Shown: piece by piece, positions 49,736-58,208 of the stretch | Numbering within the stretch: the stretch's first letter is position 1 | Layout: each line of letters starts with the position of its first letter | NCBI GenBank assembly: GCA_965217135.1 | Contig: OZ244249.1 | Span: forward strand, 248,001-312,000 | Direction of reading: 5' to 3' | Origin: HXMU1420-2 sp017643305 | Lineage (GTDB): Bacteria > Pseudomonadota > Alphaproteobacteria > Rhodobacterales > Rhodobacteraceae | Length of the DNA stretch: 64,000 bases | Made by a program: the position numbers and the translations under genes | Notes under the pieces: model-generated | The model's database searches: none | Seen by the model: only the letters and a program-made list of their open reading frames with translations | Told to the model about the DNA's origin: nothing

Positions 49736-50589
49736 ACTTCTGCCCATTTCCGATCGAATTCCCACACGTCCTCAAACCCCATCATCTTGCTGAATTCACC
49801 AAAGTTATCGAGCTGCGCATTTGCGACATCGCCGGTGTCGAGAAGCTCACCATAGGCGGATTGCAAGGCATGCCCGACAGCGAGAAACCCAAGCGCAGGG
49901 TGAATGCCAATTGCGAATCCGATCTCTGCAAGCTTGGCCGACGACAGGATCGGTGTCTTGCCGCCCGACACCATATTGGCGAGGGTTGGCTTGCCGATAC
50001 GGTCATTGATCATCTGCATTTCTTCAACGGTTTCAGGGGCTTCAATGAAGATCACATCAGCGCCCGCCCTTTCAAAAGCCTCCCCGCGCCGCAGGGCTTC
50101 ATCAAGACCAAGGCTGGTCCGACTGTCAGTGCGTGCAATGATCAGGAAATCCTCGCTGGATCGGCTGTCATTGGCCACCTTGATTTTGCTGACCATGTCT
50201 TCCAGCGGCACGACCCGGCGACCGGGCGTATGACCGCACTTTTTTGGATATTCCTGATCTTCGATCTGGATCGCGCAGACGCCGGCAGCTTCGTATCCGC
50301 GTACGGTATGGTGTACGTTCAGCAGCCCACCGTAGCCCGTGTCGGCATCTGCAATCACCGGTGTGGATGAGCTCTCTGCGATTCGGCGCACCCGGGTTTC
50401 CATATCCGTGTAGGTCATGATCCCAGCGTCTGGCAGCCCGAGATGAGACGCCGAAACACCGTAGCCTGTCACGTAAAGCGCAGGAAAACCCATACGGTCA
50501 GCAACAATGGTCGAGATCATGTCAAAGACGCCAGGCGCGGTGATGAACTCGCCCGCTTCGATCATCTTTTTCAGTTTCTGATTGGCCAT
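49732..50589 (-). CDS. Isocitrate lyase/PEP mutase family enzyme
   Basis: The 285-residue barrel enzyme has LYVTGYGVSASHLGLPDAGI, the metal-site ADADTGYG (Asp81, Asp83), QIEDQEYPKKCGH with the catalytic KKCGH (116-120) and FLIIARTDSR. The KKCGH loop marks lyases (methylisocitrate, dimethylmalate, oxaloacetate types) rather than PEP mutases proper. It would cut a 2-hydroxy-type dicarboxylate or decarboxylate an oxoacid. The start at 50589 has GGGGGAGA upstream. The long palindrome lies in its divergent promoter region. Confidence 0.9.
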   Translation of the reverse strand: MANQKLKKMIEAGEFITAPGVFDMISTIVADRMGFPALYVTGYGVSASHLGLPDAGIMTYTDMETRVRRIAESSSTPVIADADTGYGGLLNVHHTVRGYEAAGVCAIQIEDQEYPKKCGHTPGRRVVPLEDMVSKIKVANDSRSSEDFLIIARTDSRTSLGLDEALRRGEAFERAGADVIFIEAPETVEEMQMINDRIGKPTLANMVSGGKTPILSSAKLAEIGFAIGIHPALGFLAVGHALQSAYGELLDTGDVANAQLDNFGEFSKMMGFEDVWEFDRKWAEV

Positions 50590-50691
50590 CCTGTCTCCCC
50601 CAATACGCAAACTGGCGCTTCGCACCGATATCGTTCTCGGCCCTGATTTGAGCCAAAATCCAAACTGAAATAGACGGTGAACCAAACGAGG

Positions 50692-50745
50692 GTCAAGAAT
50701 TTGTCCAGACAAATTCTTGACGGATGGAGTTTTTAGATATGTTAA
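50692..50745 (+). promoter_or_regulatory. Long palindromic operator (copy 2) overlapping a promoter
   Basis: Perfect 14-bp arms GTCAAGAATTTGTC and GACAAATTCTTGAC around CA occupy 50692-50721; the inner 18 bp equal the site at 47726-47743. The right arm overlaps a -35 box TTGACG (50717-50722), and TGTTAA at 50740-50745 is a plausible -10 (17-nt spacing) for the gene at 50779. The divergent lyase promoter starts from the other side. Occupancy would block transcription (inference). Confidence 0.85.
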
Positions 50746-50778
50746 TTGTCATCACGATAACACCGAGGAGGGTGTTGT

Positions 50779-51525
50779 ATGGCAAGAGATGCGCGGGGCT
50801 GGCGCTGCAAATTCGCAGTCGTCGCACCCTCTACCAATACGATTGTTCAACCGGACATGGATGATTTCCGCGTACCGGGCGTGACCAATCACTTCGGACG
50901 CATCTTCGTACCAAATATGAAAGTTTCCAACGACGAAGACTTCGTAGCCCTCGTCGACGCTATCGGCGCTACGCTTTACGATGCCGTAGATCGCTGCTCC
51001 ACTTCAGAGCCGGACTATCTCATCATGGGCATGTCCGCACTGATGTTCTGGGATGGGCGCGCAGCATCCGAAAAACGCATGGCAGAGCTTTCGGATCACT
51101 GCGGATTGCGGGTGTCGGCGGGCTCCTTTGCTTGCGAAGCTGCGCTGAACCTCACCGGCGCCAAGCGGATCGCGGTGATATCTCCTTATTTCCCGGTATC
51201 CGACAAGAACGTAACCTTGTTTTTTCAGGATTGCGGGTTCGACGTCGTACGCTTCCGTGGGTTGAAATGCCCAAGCCCGGTTGCGATCGCACAAGTCCAG
51301 CCGGACGAATTGCGTCGCCATGTCGCCGAAATGGACGGCGATGATGTCGATGCCTTTGTCCAGGTAGGCACCAACCTGTCGATGTGTGCGCTCTGCGTCG
51401 ACTTGGAAAAAGAATACGGTAAGCCGTTTGTCGCCATCAACTCGGCCACCTACTGGCACGCGCTCAGGGCAATGGGGATCAAGGACCAGTTCTCCGGCCA
51501 CGGGCCGCTTTTCGAAAAACACTGA
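50779..51525 (+). CDS. Arylmalonate decarboxylase/maleate isomerase-fold protein (Asp/Glu racemase superfamily)
   Basis: The 248-residue protein has VVAPSTNTIVQPDMDDFRVPGVTNHFGRIFVPNM, LIMGMSALMFWDG, FACEAALNLTGAKRIAVISPYFPVSD and FVQVGTNLSMCAL, matching the maleate cis-trans isomerase/arylmalonate decarboxylase group in order and length. However, the two loop cysteines expected of maleate isomerases are not seen: the first loop reads MGMSA and the second VGTNLSM, with Cys203 a few residues on. The reaction is therefore uncertain. It heads an operon with a TAXI importer (22-nt gap) and is controlled by the adjacent palindrome. Confidence 0.85.
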   Translation: MARDARGWRCKFAVVAPSTNTIVQPDMDDFRVPGVTNHFGRIFVPNMKVSNDEDFVALVDAIGATLYDAVDRCSTSEPDYLIMGMSALMFWDGRAASEKRMAELSDHCGLRVSAGSFACEAALNLTGAKRIAVISPYFPVSDKNVTLFFQDCGFDVVRFRGLKCPSPVAIAQVQPDELRRHVAEMDGDDVDAFVQVGTNLSMCALCVDLEKEYGKPFVAINSATYWHALRAMGIKDQFSGHGPLFEKH

Positions 51526-51546
51526 GCACAAGCAGGGAGACGTGAA

Positions 51547-52491
51547 ATGAAAATGAAGCATGTGTGGGGGCTGGCAACTGCTCTGAGCCTTGGGGCCACA
51601 GTAGCTGTCGCCGAAATTGCTGCACTGGGATCGACCGCTCGCGGTGGCACAAGTCAAATCGGTCGGACACTGGCCGCTGCGATCTCTGAAACCGGCGCAA
51701 TGCAGATGCGTCCGCAAGAACTGGCGAACACGGCGGATTACATTCCACTGGTCAATGCCGGGGAGATCGAGTTCGGCATCGCCAATATCGTGCAGATGAC
51801 CTACGCCGTGAATGGCACCGGCATGTCCGAAGGCCGTCCCAACGCGAATTTGCAAATGGTTGCAACGCTCATGCCCTTCCGCAACGCTTACGTGGTGCGT
51901 AAGGACAGTGACATCAAGTCTGTGGCTGATCTCAAGGGCAAGCGCGTCCCGGTCTTCGCAGATCGCGCGCTCGGTGATTATGTCTCCAAGGGCTACTTCG
52001 CTAATGCAGGGATGACGTTGGACGAGGCTGAGGGGGTCGCCGTACCGAACTTCCCACGCATGTGGGCAAGCTTTGGTGAAGGCTCGACCGATGTGACCAT
52101 TGTGGTGGTCGGCGCCGCGCAGAGCCGGGAATTCGACGCCAATTTTGGCATTCGCTACCTGTCCTTTGAGAATACCCCGGAAGCCTTGGAGCAGATGCGC
52201 GAGTGGCTGCCACAAACCTATCTGCAGGAAATGCCTGCAGGCTCCGTACCCGGCATCGACACGCCGACATATGTAAACGTGTTTGACTACACTCTGTTTG
52301 CAGGCAAGGACGTGTCCGAAGACATGGTCTACAACGCTGTCAAAGCGCTCTGGGAAAAAGAAGCGGACTTGTTGGCAGGCGGCCCGTTCTGGAAAGGGTT
52401 TGCCAAGGAAAACATGGGTAAAGATGTCGGACTGACTTACCACCCCGGGGCCATCAAGTTTTACAAAGAGATGGGTGCCTGGCAGGAATAA
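51547..52491 (+). CDS. TAXI-family TRAP transporter solute-binding protein
   Basis: The 314-residue protein has a short signal peptide (MKMKHVWGLATALSLGATVAVA) and TAXI features: GSTARGGTSQIGRTLAAAISETGAMQMRPQELAN, LVNAGEIEFGIANIVQMTYAVNGTG, DLKGKRVPVFADRALGD and the C-terminal YHPGAIKFYKEMGAW. It binds a carboxylate in the periplasm. It lies between the AMDase-like gene and the fused permease (21-nt gaps, no hairpin here, unlike other importers in the window). Confidence 0.92.
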   Translation: MKMKHVWGLATALSLGATVAVAEIAALGSTARGGTSQIGRTLAAAISETGAMQMRPQELANTADYIPLVNAGEIEFGIANIVQMTYAVNGTGMSEGRPNANLQMVATLMPFRNAYVVRKDSDIKSVADLKGKRVPVFADRALGDYVSKGYFANAGMTLDEAEGVAVPNFPRMWASFGEGSTDVTIVVVGAAQSREFDANFGIRYLSFENTPEALEQMREWLPQTYLQEMPAGSVPGIDTPTYVNVFDYTLFAGKDVSEDMVYNAVKALWEKEADLLAGGPFWKGFAKENMGKDVGLTYHPGAIKFYKEMGAWQE

Positions 52492-52512
52492 ACCTGCGCT
52501 GAGGTCGACACT

Positions 52513-54390
52513 ATGATCGACAAGACACGAAAGGAGGGCATCTTGATGGGTGCCCTCGCCGCGCTGATCACCTCAGTTGCGGTGTTTTGGTCATCTGGGG
52601 CACCGCTTTGGATTGGCTGGCGGGTTTACTCCGAGCAGGTTCTGATTGTGGCCTTGGCGCTTGCCATGGCCCTGGCCTTTTTGACCAGCATGTCGGGCCC
52701 GCGCATGCTGGCACGCCTAGAGGCTGCGGCGTCTTTGACCTTCGGTGCATGGCTGGCTGTGCGCTTCCCAACTTTGTCTGAGAACGTCTTTTACCACCCG
52801 ACGGAGGCTTTGATTGTCTCGGTGATCGGGTTTGTTCTGCTGATTGACGCAATACGGCGTACACTTGGCTGGGCCCTGATCTTTATCCTTGGGATGGTCT
52901 GCATATATGCGCTGTTTTCCAGCCATTTCTCAGGGCCATTGCAAAGCCGGTCGATTGCGCCCGATCGTTTGGTCACCTTTCTTGTCCTGGACAGCGCGTC
53001 TTTGGCGGGTGCCGCGCTCTCCATTGCCGTGGCCGTCGTGGTGCCTTTTCTCATTCTGTCGCAACTGCTGCTGGCCACCGGTGGATCATCCTTTTTCAGC
53101 GATTTGTCACTGGCTTTAGCCGGGCGCAAACGCGGGGGCGCAGGCAAGATTGCGATACTCGGATCGGCCTTCTTCGGGTCCGTGTCAGGCAGCGCTGTCT
53201 CCAACGTGGCCTCAACCGGCGCAATCACGATCCCAATGATGAAGAATGGGGGCTACCGCGCAAAAACTGCTGGTGCGATCGAAGCATCCGCCTCGACAGG
53301 AGGGCAGTTGATGCCGCCGATCATGGGGGCTGCTGCTTTCCTCTTGGCCGAGAATTTACAAGCAACTTATGTCGAGGTGATGCTCGCGGCATTAATCCCG
53401 TCGCTGCTGTATTACTTTAGCTTGTTCATCTTTGCTGACCTGGAAGCCGGTCGCTTGAACATTGAGCGCGTGGAGGAATCCAAGATCCCTGCTCTGGGCA
53501 GCGTGTTGCGCAAGGGCTGGTTCATCTTTGCCCCGTTTACCGTGTTGCTGGTCGCACTTTTCAATTTCAATCTACGTCCTGAAACCGCTGCGTTGCTTGC
53601 GATCCTTGTCCTGCTCGGGTTGTCACTGGTCATCACATATGACGGGCGCAAAGTATCCCCTTCTGTGATGGTTCAGGTCATGATCGCTGCCGGCCGCGCC
53701 GCCGTAGAAATAATCCTGATCTGCGCAATTGCCGGGATGATCATCGGATTGGTCGCGCGATCTGGATTGTCCTTTGGAATGGGCTTCTTTCTGGTACAGC
53801 TTGGCCAGTCGAGTTTGCTGCTCCTTCTGATCGTCACAGCGTTGGTCTGCATCATAATGGGCATGGGATTACCCACGATCGGCGTTTACTTATTGCTGGC
53901 CTCCCTCGCCGCGCCAGCACTTGTGGAGCTTGGTTTACAACCAATGGCGGCACACCTTTTCGTTCTTTACTTTGGCATGTTGTCGATGTTGACCCCCCCA
54001 GTTGCCATCGCCGCCTTTGTGGCCGCCAATATGGCTAAGGCGCCCGCCATGGCGACTGCACTAGAGGCGGTGCGCGTGGCTTGGCCCGCGTATCTCATCC
54101 CATTCTTTTTCGCGGTGTCCCCCGCATTAATATTCGATGCACCTCTCGCGATCGTAGCAATCGTGGCCACCAAAGCTTTGATCGGTGTTTATGCTGTAAC
54201 TGCCGGCATTGTTGGCTACTTTGGCAGAGATTTGGCAATACATGAGCGCGTTGTTGCCGTGATATCAGGCATTGCAATCATGAGCCCTTGGGACGCTTTT
54301 GCGACTGGTCCCTGGCTAAACGCCGCCGGTATTGCGCTATTGGTCAGTTTTTGGTTCTTGGGCGCAGAAAGGCGGCAACGCAAATCCTAA
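52513..54390 (+). CDS. TRAP transporter fused permease (TAXI system)
   Basis: The 625-residue, highly hydrophobic protein fuses DctQ-like and DctM-like parts. The DctM part shows FGSVSGSAVSNVASTGAITIPMM, AGAIEASASTGGQLMPPIMGAAAFLLAE and IIMGMGLPTIGVYLLLASLAAP. It is the inner-membrane transporter for the substrate of cassette F and ends the operon; after its stop there is a gap with an IS fragment. No terminator hairpin is seen. Confidence 0.92.
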   Translation: MIDKTRKEGILMGALAALITSVAVFWSSGAPLWIGWRVYSEQVLIVALALAMALAFLTSMSGPRMLARLEAAASLTFGAWLAVRFPTLSENVFYHPTEALIVSVIGFVLLIDAIRRTLGWALIFILGMVCIYALFSSHFSGPLQSRSIAPDRLVTFLVLDSASLAGAALSIAVAVVVPFLILSQLLLATGGSSFFSDLSLALAGRKRGGAGKIAILGSAFFGSVSGSAVSNVASTGAITIPMMKNGGYRAKTAGAIEASASTGGQLMPPIMGAAAFLLAENLQATYVEVMLAALIPSLLYYFSLFIFADLEAGRLNIERVEESKIPALGSVLRKGWFIFAPFTVLLVALFNFNLRPETAALLAILVLLGLSLVITYDGRKVSPSVMVQVMIAAGRAAVEIILICAIAGMIIGLVARSGLSFGMGFFLVQLGQSSLLLLLIVTALVCIIMGMGLPTIGVYLLLASLAAPALVELGLQPMAAHLFVLYFGMLSMLTPPVAIAAFVAANMAKAPAMATALEAVRVAWPAYLIPFFFAVSPALIFDAPLAIVAIVATKALIGVYAVTAGIVGYFGRDLAIHERVVAVISGIAIMSPWDAFATGPWLNAAGIALLVSFWFLGAERRQRKS

Positions 54391-54622
54391 ATTAGACTGC
54401 TAATCTTTGGATGGGGTCGCCCGGGTCCAGTATTTCTTCGTATGAACGCAGGCTCTCTGGGGAATAGATCGCCGTTATTCTTTGAGCAACCAAATTGGGG
54501 ACCAATTTTCACCCTTCTCCTCAGTTCCAGCAGAGGCAAAGACGCACATGTAATTTTGGGCTCTGCTTTTCTTGCTGCATCGCGCTGACCGCGCCTTTTG
54601 ACTTCCTTGCCGCAACTGCGAG
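54391..54622. other. Gap between TAXI permease and IS fragment
   Basis: No gene is seen. The stretch has scattered stops, no clear terminator and no tandem repeat. An IS-like left end (TGTCTGACGTCAGCGCC) begins near 54623. Confidence 0.5.
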
Positions 54623-54950
54623 TGTCTGACGTCAGCGCCAATGGGACAGTTTAGGGTGATTTGATAAGGGAGGGTTTCTGGCACATCGTCACCACCGAGG
54701 AGTGGAGATGAGACAGAAACCCGGAACCAAACAGAGCCACGGCGAGAAGGTCGTCAAAGACATCCGCCGAGCCACTCGCAAGGAGTACTCGGCGGAAGAG
54801 AAGATCAGGATCGTGCTGGACGGCCTGAAGGGTGAAGAGAGCATTGCCGAGCTGTGCCGTCGCAAGGGCATTGCGCAGAGCCTCTACTGCAGCTCGTCGA
54901 AAGAGTTTCTCGAAGCCGGAAAGAAGCGGCTGGCAGGTGATACGGCGCGT
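54623..54950 (+). mobile_element. IS3-family element 5' fragment: OrfA truncated after about 80 codons
   Basis: The frame from ATG 54708 (MRQKPGTKQSHGEKVVKDIRR, or the same frame read from 54702) encodes an IS3-type OrfA HTH: YSAEEKIRIVLDGLKGEESI, AELCRRKGIAQSLYCSSSKEF, LEAGKKRLAGDTAR. It matches OrfA at 63351 over this span (SAEEKIRIVLDGL, SLYYNWSKDF, EAGKKRLAGDTAR), but ends there where the other goes on for about 45 residues. The sequence then changes into the minus-strand rep-like fragment. So it is an IS truncated by a rearrangement. Confidence 0.8.
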
Positions 54951-54951
54951 G

Positions 54952-55407
54952 CAGCATGACGGGATGATTGCGTACGCCGATGTAACTGGTGGTATCCACG
55001 GGCATGGGATTATGAGCGGTAATGCGCATTGGGATCAGATCGTTTATATCGCAACCCAATCGCATTGCGTCTGCTAGAAGGGTGCCCGACGCATGCGCCT
55101 TCTTTTGTTCGACGAGAAACGTCGCGGACGGGTTGCCGCCATCATTGGTAAACAGCCTCGGATTACAGGCCTCAGCCTCTGTAAGGATGGAGGCGGGGCG
55201 CAGGTGCCGTCTCAGAACATCCACCATTCGGTATGGAAGAAGATCGGACGCGGCTTGCGACTGCCCATACATTGGCTTGATGTAGAAGTCGACCGAGAGT
55301 TCGAAGCCTGCGATAACCAAGTCGGCAACGGCTGGGGTTTTTGGCGCGTATTCCGCGATCAGGGCTTTCAGGAACCGCACCAGGTGGTGAGCCTGTTGTT
55401 CGGCCTA
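54952..55407 (-). pseudogene. Fragment of a rep-like gene (copy 2, middle part)
   Basis: Reading the minus strand from about 55407 (AEQQAHHLVRFLKALIAEY), a frame continues with VIAGFELSVDFYIKPMYGQ, GGNPSATFLVEQKKAHASG, ADAMRLGCDINDLIPMRITA and TTSYIGVRNHPVMLHAP until the IS junction near 54950. The first 34 residues match the plus-strand fragment at 38.4 kb. SYIGVRN after an IE-x-SVDFY-type strand is reminiscent of Rep_trans-type initiators, a weak inference. Both ends are cut: the 5' end by the DUF1254 gene fragment, the 3' end by the IS. No complete copy occurs in the window. Confidence 0.55.
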
Positions 55408-56498
55408 ACTTTGACACACTTTACTCAAGCGCATGGGTCGACCTAACGAGCGGTCCAGTGATCATTTCGACCGCCGACACCAACGGTCGCTATTTCCTGC
55501 TCCCACTTCTTGATATGTGGACGGATGTTTTTGCCGTTCCAGGCAAACGGACCAATGGCACCGGGGAGGCACATTTTGCAATCGTCCCACCGGGTTGGGT
55601 TGGAGATCTGCCGGATGGTGTCGAGCGTATCGATGCCCCCACTTCGTTTGTTTGGGTTCTCGGTCGCACACAAGCCAACGGGCCAGCGGACTATCCAATG
55701 GTCCATAAGGTCCAGGACGGTTATAAATTGACGCTGCTGGAGGATTGGGGAGGAACCCCGCGCAGGGTTCAAAACGCCATTGATCCGTCGGTCGACACGG
55801 AAACCGAACCATTGAAGATCGTGAACGAGATGCCGGCGGTGGAGTTCTTCAAGTACGGCGCCGAATTAATGGTCTTGAACCCTCCGCACACCTCTGACTG
55901 GTCAATTCTCGCGCGCATGCGCCGTATCGGCATGACGACCGGTCACTTCGATGCAAGCAAAGTCGACGCAAGTATCCTGGCGGAGGCATCCGCGAGCGGT
56001 CTGCAGCTCTTGGTGGAGCAATTCCCGAAATTGGGCCGTCTTGCCAATGGTTGGCAAATGAACACGACGTCGATGGGAGTCTACGGGAACTACTATCTGA
56101 AACGCGCGATCGTTGCCATGGTTGGCCTTGGCGCAAACCAGCCCGATGATGCGATCTATCCGGTGGCTATAGCAGACACAGATGGCGATCCCATCTTGGC
56201 GGAGCGGAACTACGTGCTGCGGTTTGAGAAAGACGAACTTACCCCGGTTAATGCGTTCTGGTCGCTGACGATGTACGACGCAGCGGGCTTCCAGGTCGCA
56301 AACCCGATTAATCGTTTTGCAATCGGAGATCGCGACGCGCTTGAATACAATCCTGATGGATCGCTCGACCTCTATATTCAGTACGCAAGCCCAGGCGCAG
56401 AGAGAGCAGCGAATTGGCTGCCTGCACCTGCCAGCGGGCCTCTGGGCCTGACGCTGCGCCTTTACGCACCAGCGGCTGAGGCACTGGACGGACGCTGA
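55388..56498 (+). pseudogene. DUF1254/DUF1214 protein gene, 5'-truncated
   Basis: Homology-like sequence begins abruptly with VVRPNFDTLYSSAWVDL and continues DTNGRYFLLPLLDMWTDVFA (DUF1254), then a C-terminal DUF1214 part (YVLRFEKDELTPVNAFWSLT, GDRDALEYNPDGSLDLYIQ). Members normally start with a signal peptide and about 80-100 more residues before NFDTLY; these are missing. The open frame from 55341 starts inside the antisense rep-like fragment, so the first about 19 residues are artefactual. The body is intact and could still be translated from 55341, but a functional secreted protein is unlikely. Confidence 0.78.
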
Positions 56499-56627
56499 AA
56501 TCCTCCCGCGATCCGAAAGGCATAATGAGAGGTGCGTGGGGCCACATGTGCACCCCCTCGTGACCAATCGGAATTACATAGGTATAGCGCTCGGACGTGA
56601 GAGCAGCTGGGTTGTGGTGACCGCGTC

Positions 56628-56645
56628 CTTCCTTACTTAAGGAAG
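56628..56645. repeat. Perfect 8-bp inverted repeat in the convergent gap
   Basis: CTTCCTTA-CT-TAAGGAAG lies between the DUF1254 fragment end (56498) and the MDR gene end (56745). There is no T-run, so it is not a standard terminator; the remaining bases of this 246-nt gap show nothing else. Confidence 0.5.
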
Positions 56646-56744
56646 TGACATGACCGGCTGGACGGAGAGATGACGGGCGGTGCAGAATTCTTGTTCGCTA
56701 CGCCCGGCACTGGAGCCAGCCTCGCATGACCTGTTAATGCTCCC

Positions 56745-57857
56745 TTACTTCCAGGGCTTAACGAGGTATTTCTCACCCGTTTTCATTGCGCGATAGTCGG
56801 TCACCGCATCCTTTGTCAGCATCTCTTCGAGATCGACACGCTTCTTGTAGCTGCTGGCAAAGGTCGTCGTCAGGTTTTCGAGCACACGCTTGCGCATCCG
56901 TCCCACGGTTTCCATGCCGACTGACTGCATGAAGGGGAACAGGAGCCAGCCTGAAAGTGTCCAGCCAAAGCCGTAGCTCGGCGACAGGATCGTCGGGCCC
57001 ACGTCCAGACGCCCGTAGATGAACATGCGCTTTTGCTGGTTGGAGCCATAGCGGGAATACTCAGTCATCTTGCCGACCGCGACCTGTTCCATGGCTTTGA
57101 AAACGCTGTCGACAGATTTTCCCCCGCCGATTGGATCGAACCCGTAGAAGGCGTCGGTTTCATCGATTGCGGACCGCAGTTGGTGCATAAAGTCGTCATC
57201 CGAGGAATTGACGATATGAGTCGAGCCAAGCTGCTTGAGCAATTCGACCTGGTCCTCTTTGCGGACGATGTTGACCAGCCCCAAGCCGTCTTCGCTACAG
57301 ATACGGGTCAGCATCTGGCCCAGGTTGGAGGCCCCGACCGTATGCAGAATAGCGTTCTGCCCATCCATTTTTGCAGTTTCGACAAACCCCAGCGCAGTCA
57401 TGGGATTGACGAACGCACTTGCTCCATCCTCGACCGAGTAGTCGCCAAGCGGCAGGCACATGGCTGCCTCGGCGATACAATACTGGCTGTAGGCATTTCC
57501 AGGCACACAAGCGACACGCTGGCCCATCAGCGCCTTGGCCATGTCGCCGTCTCCGGTTGCAACCACAGTGCCGGCGCCTTCATTTCCGGCGACAAGCTTC
57601 AAACCATGACGCGGCTTTGAAGCCGCATTGAACGGTTCGGGAACATTGGCGACGTATTTTCCAGGCGAATATTCAGCATTTTGGAGATCAGCCGCACCGG
57701 CCAGAATGGCGAGATCTGAGGGGTTGATCGGTGCGGCTTCCATTTTCACAAGAACCTGATTGCCAGTGGGATCGGGAAAGGTAACGTCCTCAATAGCCAC
57801 TGTTAGCGTGCCGTCGCTCTCCAGCGTCGTGAACAATTGCTTGCCGGTGGTGCTCAT
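56745..57857 (-). CDS. Zinc-independent-looking MDR alcohol dehydrogenase/quinone oxidoreductase family protein
   Basis: The 370-residue medium-chain dehydrogenase begins MSTTGKQLFTTLESDGTLTV. It has VLVKMEAAPINPSDLAIL, GNEGAGTVVATGDG, a cofactor segment AILHTVGASNLGQMLTRI and a distinctive end. The structural zinc cysteines of classical ADHs are absent, placing it nearer to quinone oxidoreductase/enoyl reductase types. The frame is open 65 codons farther upstream, but the ATG at 57857 suits the family. It lies 351 nt after the DMFase-like gene's end on the same strand; a promoter of its own is likely. Confidence 0.85.
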   Translation of the reverse strand: MSTTGKQLFTTLESDGTLTVAIEDVTFPDPTGNQVLVKMEAAPINPSDLAILAGAADLQNAEYSPGKYVANVPEPFNAASKPRHGLKLVAGNEGAGTVVATGDGDMAKALMGQRVACVPGNAYSQYCIAEAAMCLPLGDYSVEDGASAFVNPMTALGFVETAKMDGQNAILHTVGASNLGQMLTRICSEDGLGLVNIVRKEDQVELLKQLGSTHIVNSSDDDFMHQLRSAIDETDAFYGFDPIGGGKSVDSVFKAMEQVAVGKMTEYSRYGSNQQKRMFIYGRLDVGPTILSPSYGFGWTLSGWLLFPFMQSVGMETVGRMRKRVLENLTTTFASSYKKRVDLEEMLTKDAVTDYRAMKTGEKYLVKPWK

Positions 57858-58208
57858 TTCGATATCTCCAGTTTTTCGGCTCAGGAATGATGCGGTTCGG
57901 ATCAAAACACGCACATAGGGATTGCAACGAAGGTCGAACCTACGACTCTTTGTCGAAAACGAAAACCGTTTAAGCGCCAATTGACCAAACGGAACACACC
58001 TTCTGGCGGTGGCGAAACCACTATGATGAAAGCACATTCCGTTGGGCACCATTCAAGTTCAGGGCCGCAAATAGCCGAACCCGTTTTTGTCATGCGCTTT
58101 GTTTCATCCCAACTTGGAAAATGCGGGTAAAGCTGGCATCTCTTGAAGCTAACTCCTGTGAAGTCGATGCCTGATTAATGCAGCAACAGCTCTGGAAATG
58201 TTGCTTTC
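57858..58208. other. Gene-free spacer before the MDR gene
   Basis: These 351 nt hold no convincing gene. They must contain the promoter of the MDR gene and the end of the DMFase-like transcript, but no clear terminator or operator palindrome is visible. Confidence 0.45.

Noticed and set aside
46222..51525. Complete nicotinate (nic) degradation cluster
   Set aside because: A monooxygenase, amidase and maleate-isomerase-fold protein are present, but no ring-cleaving dioxygenase or deformylase is seen and the isomerase-like protein lacks the usual cysteines.
51004..52443. 479-codon open frame on the minus strand
   Set aside because: It lies opposite the AMDase-like and TAXI genes, which have clear family motifs, ribosome sites and a signal peptide; the frame's own translation resembles no family.
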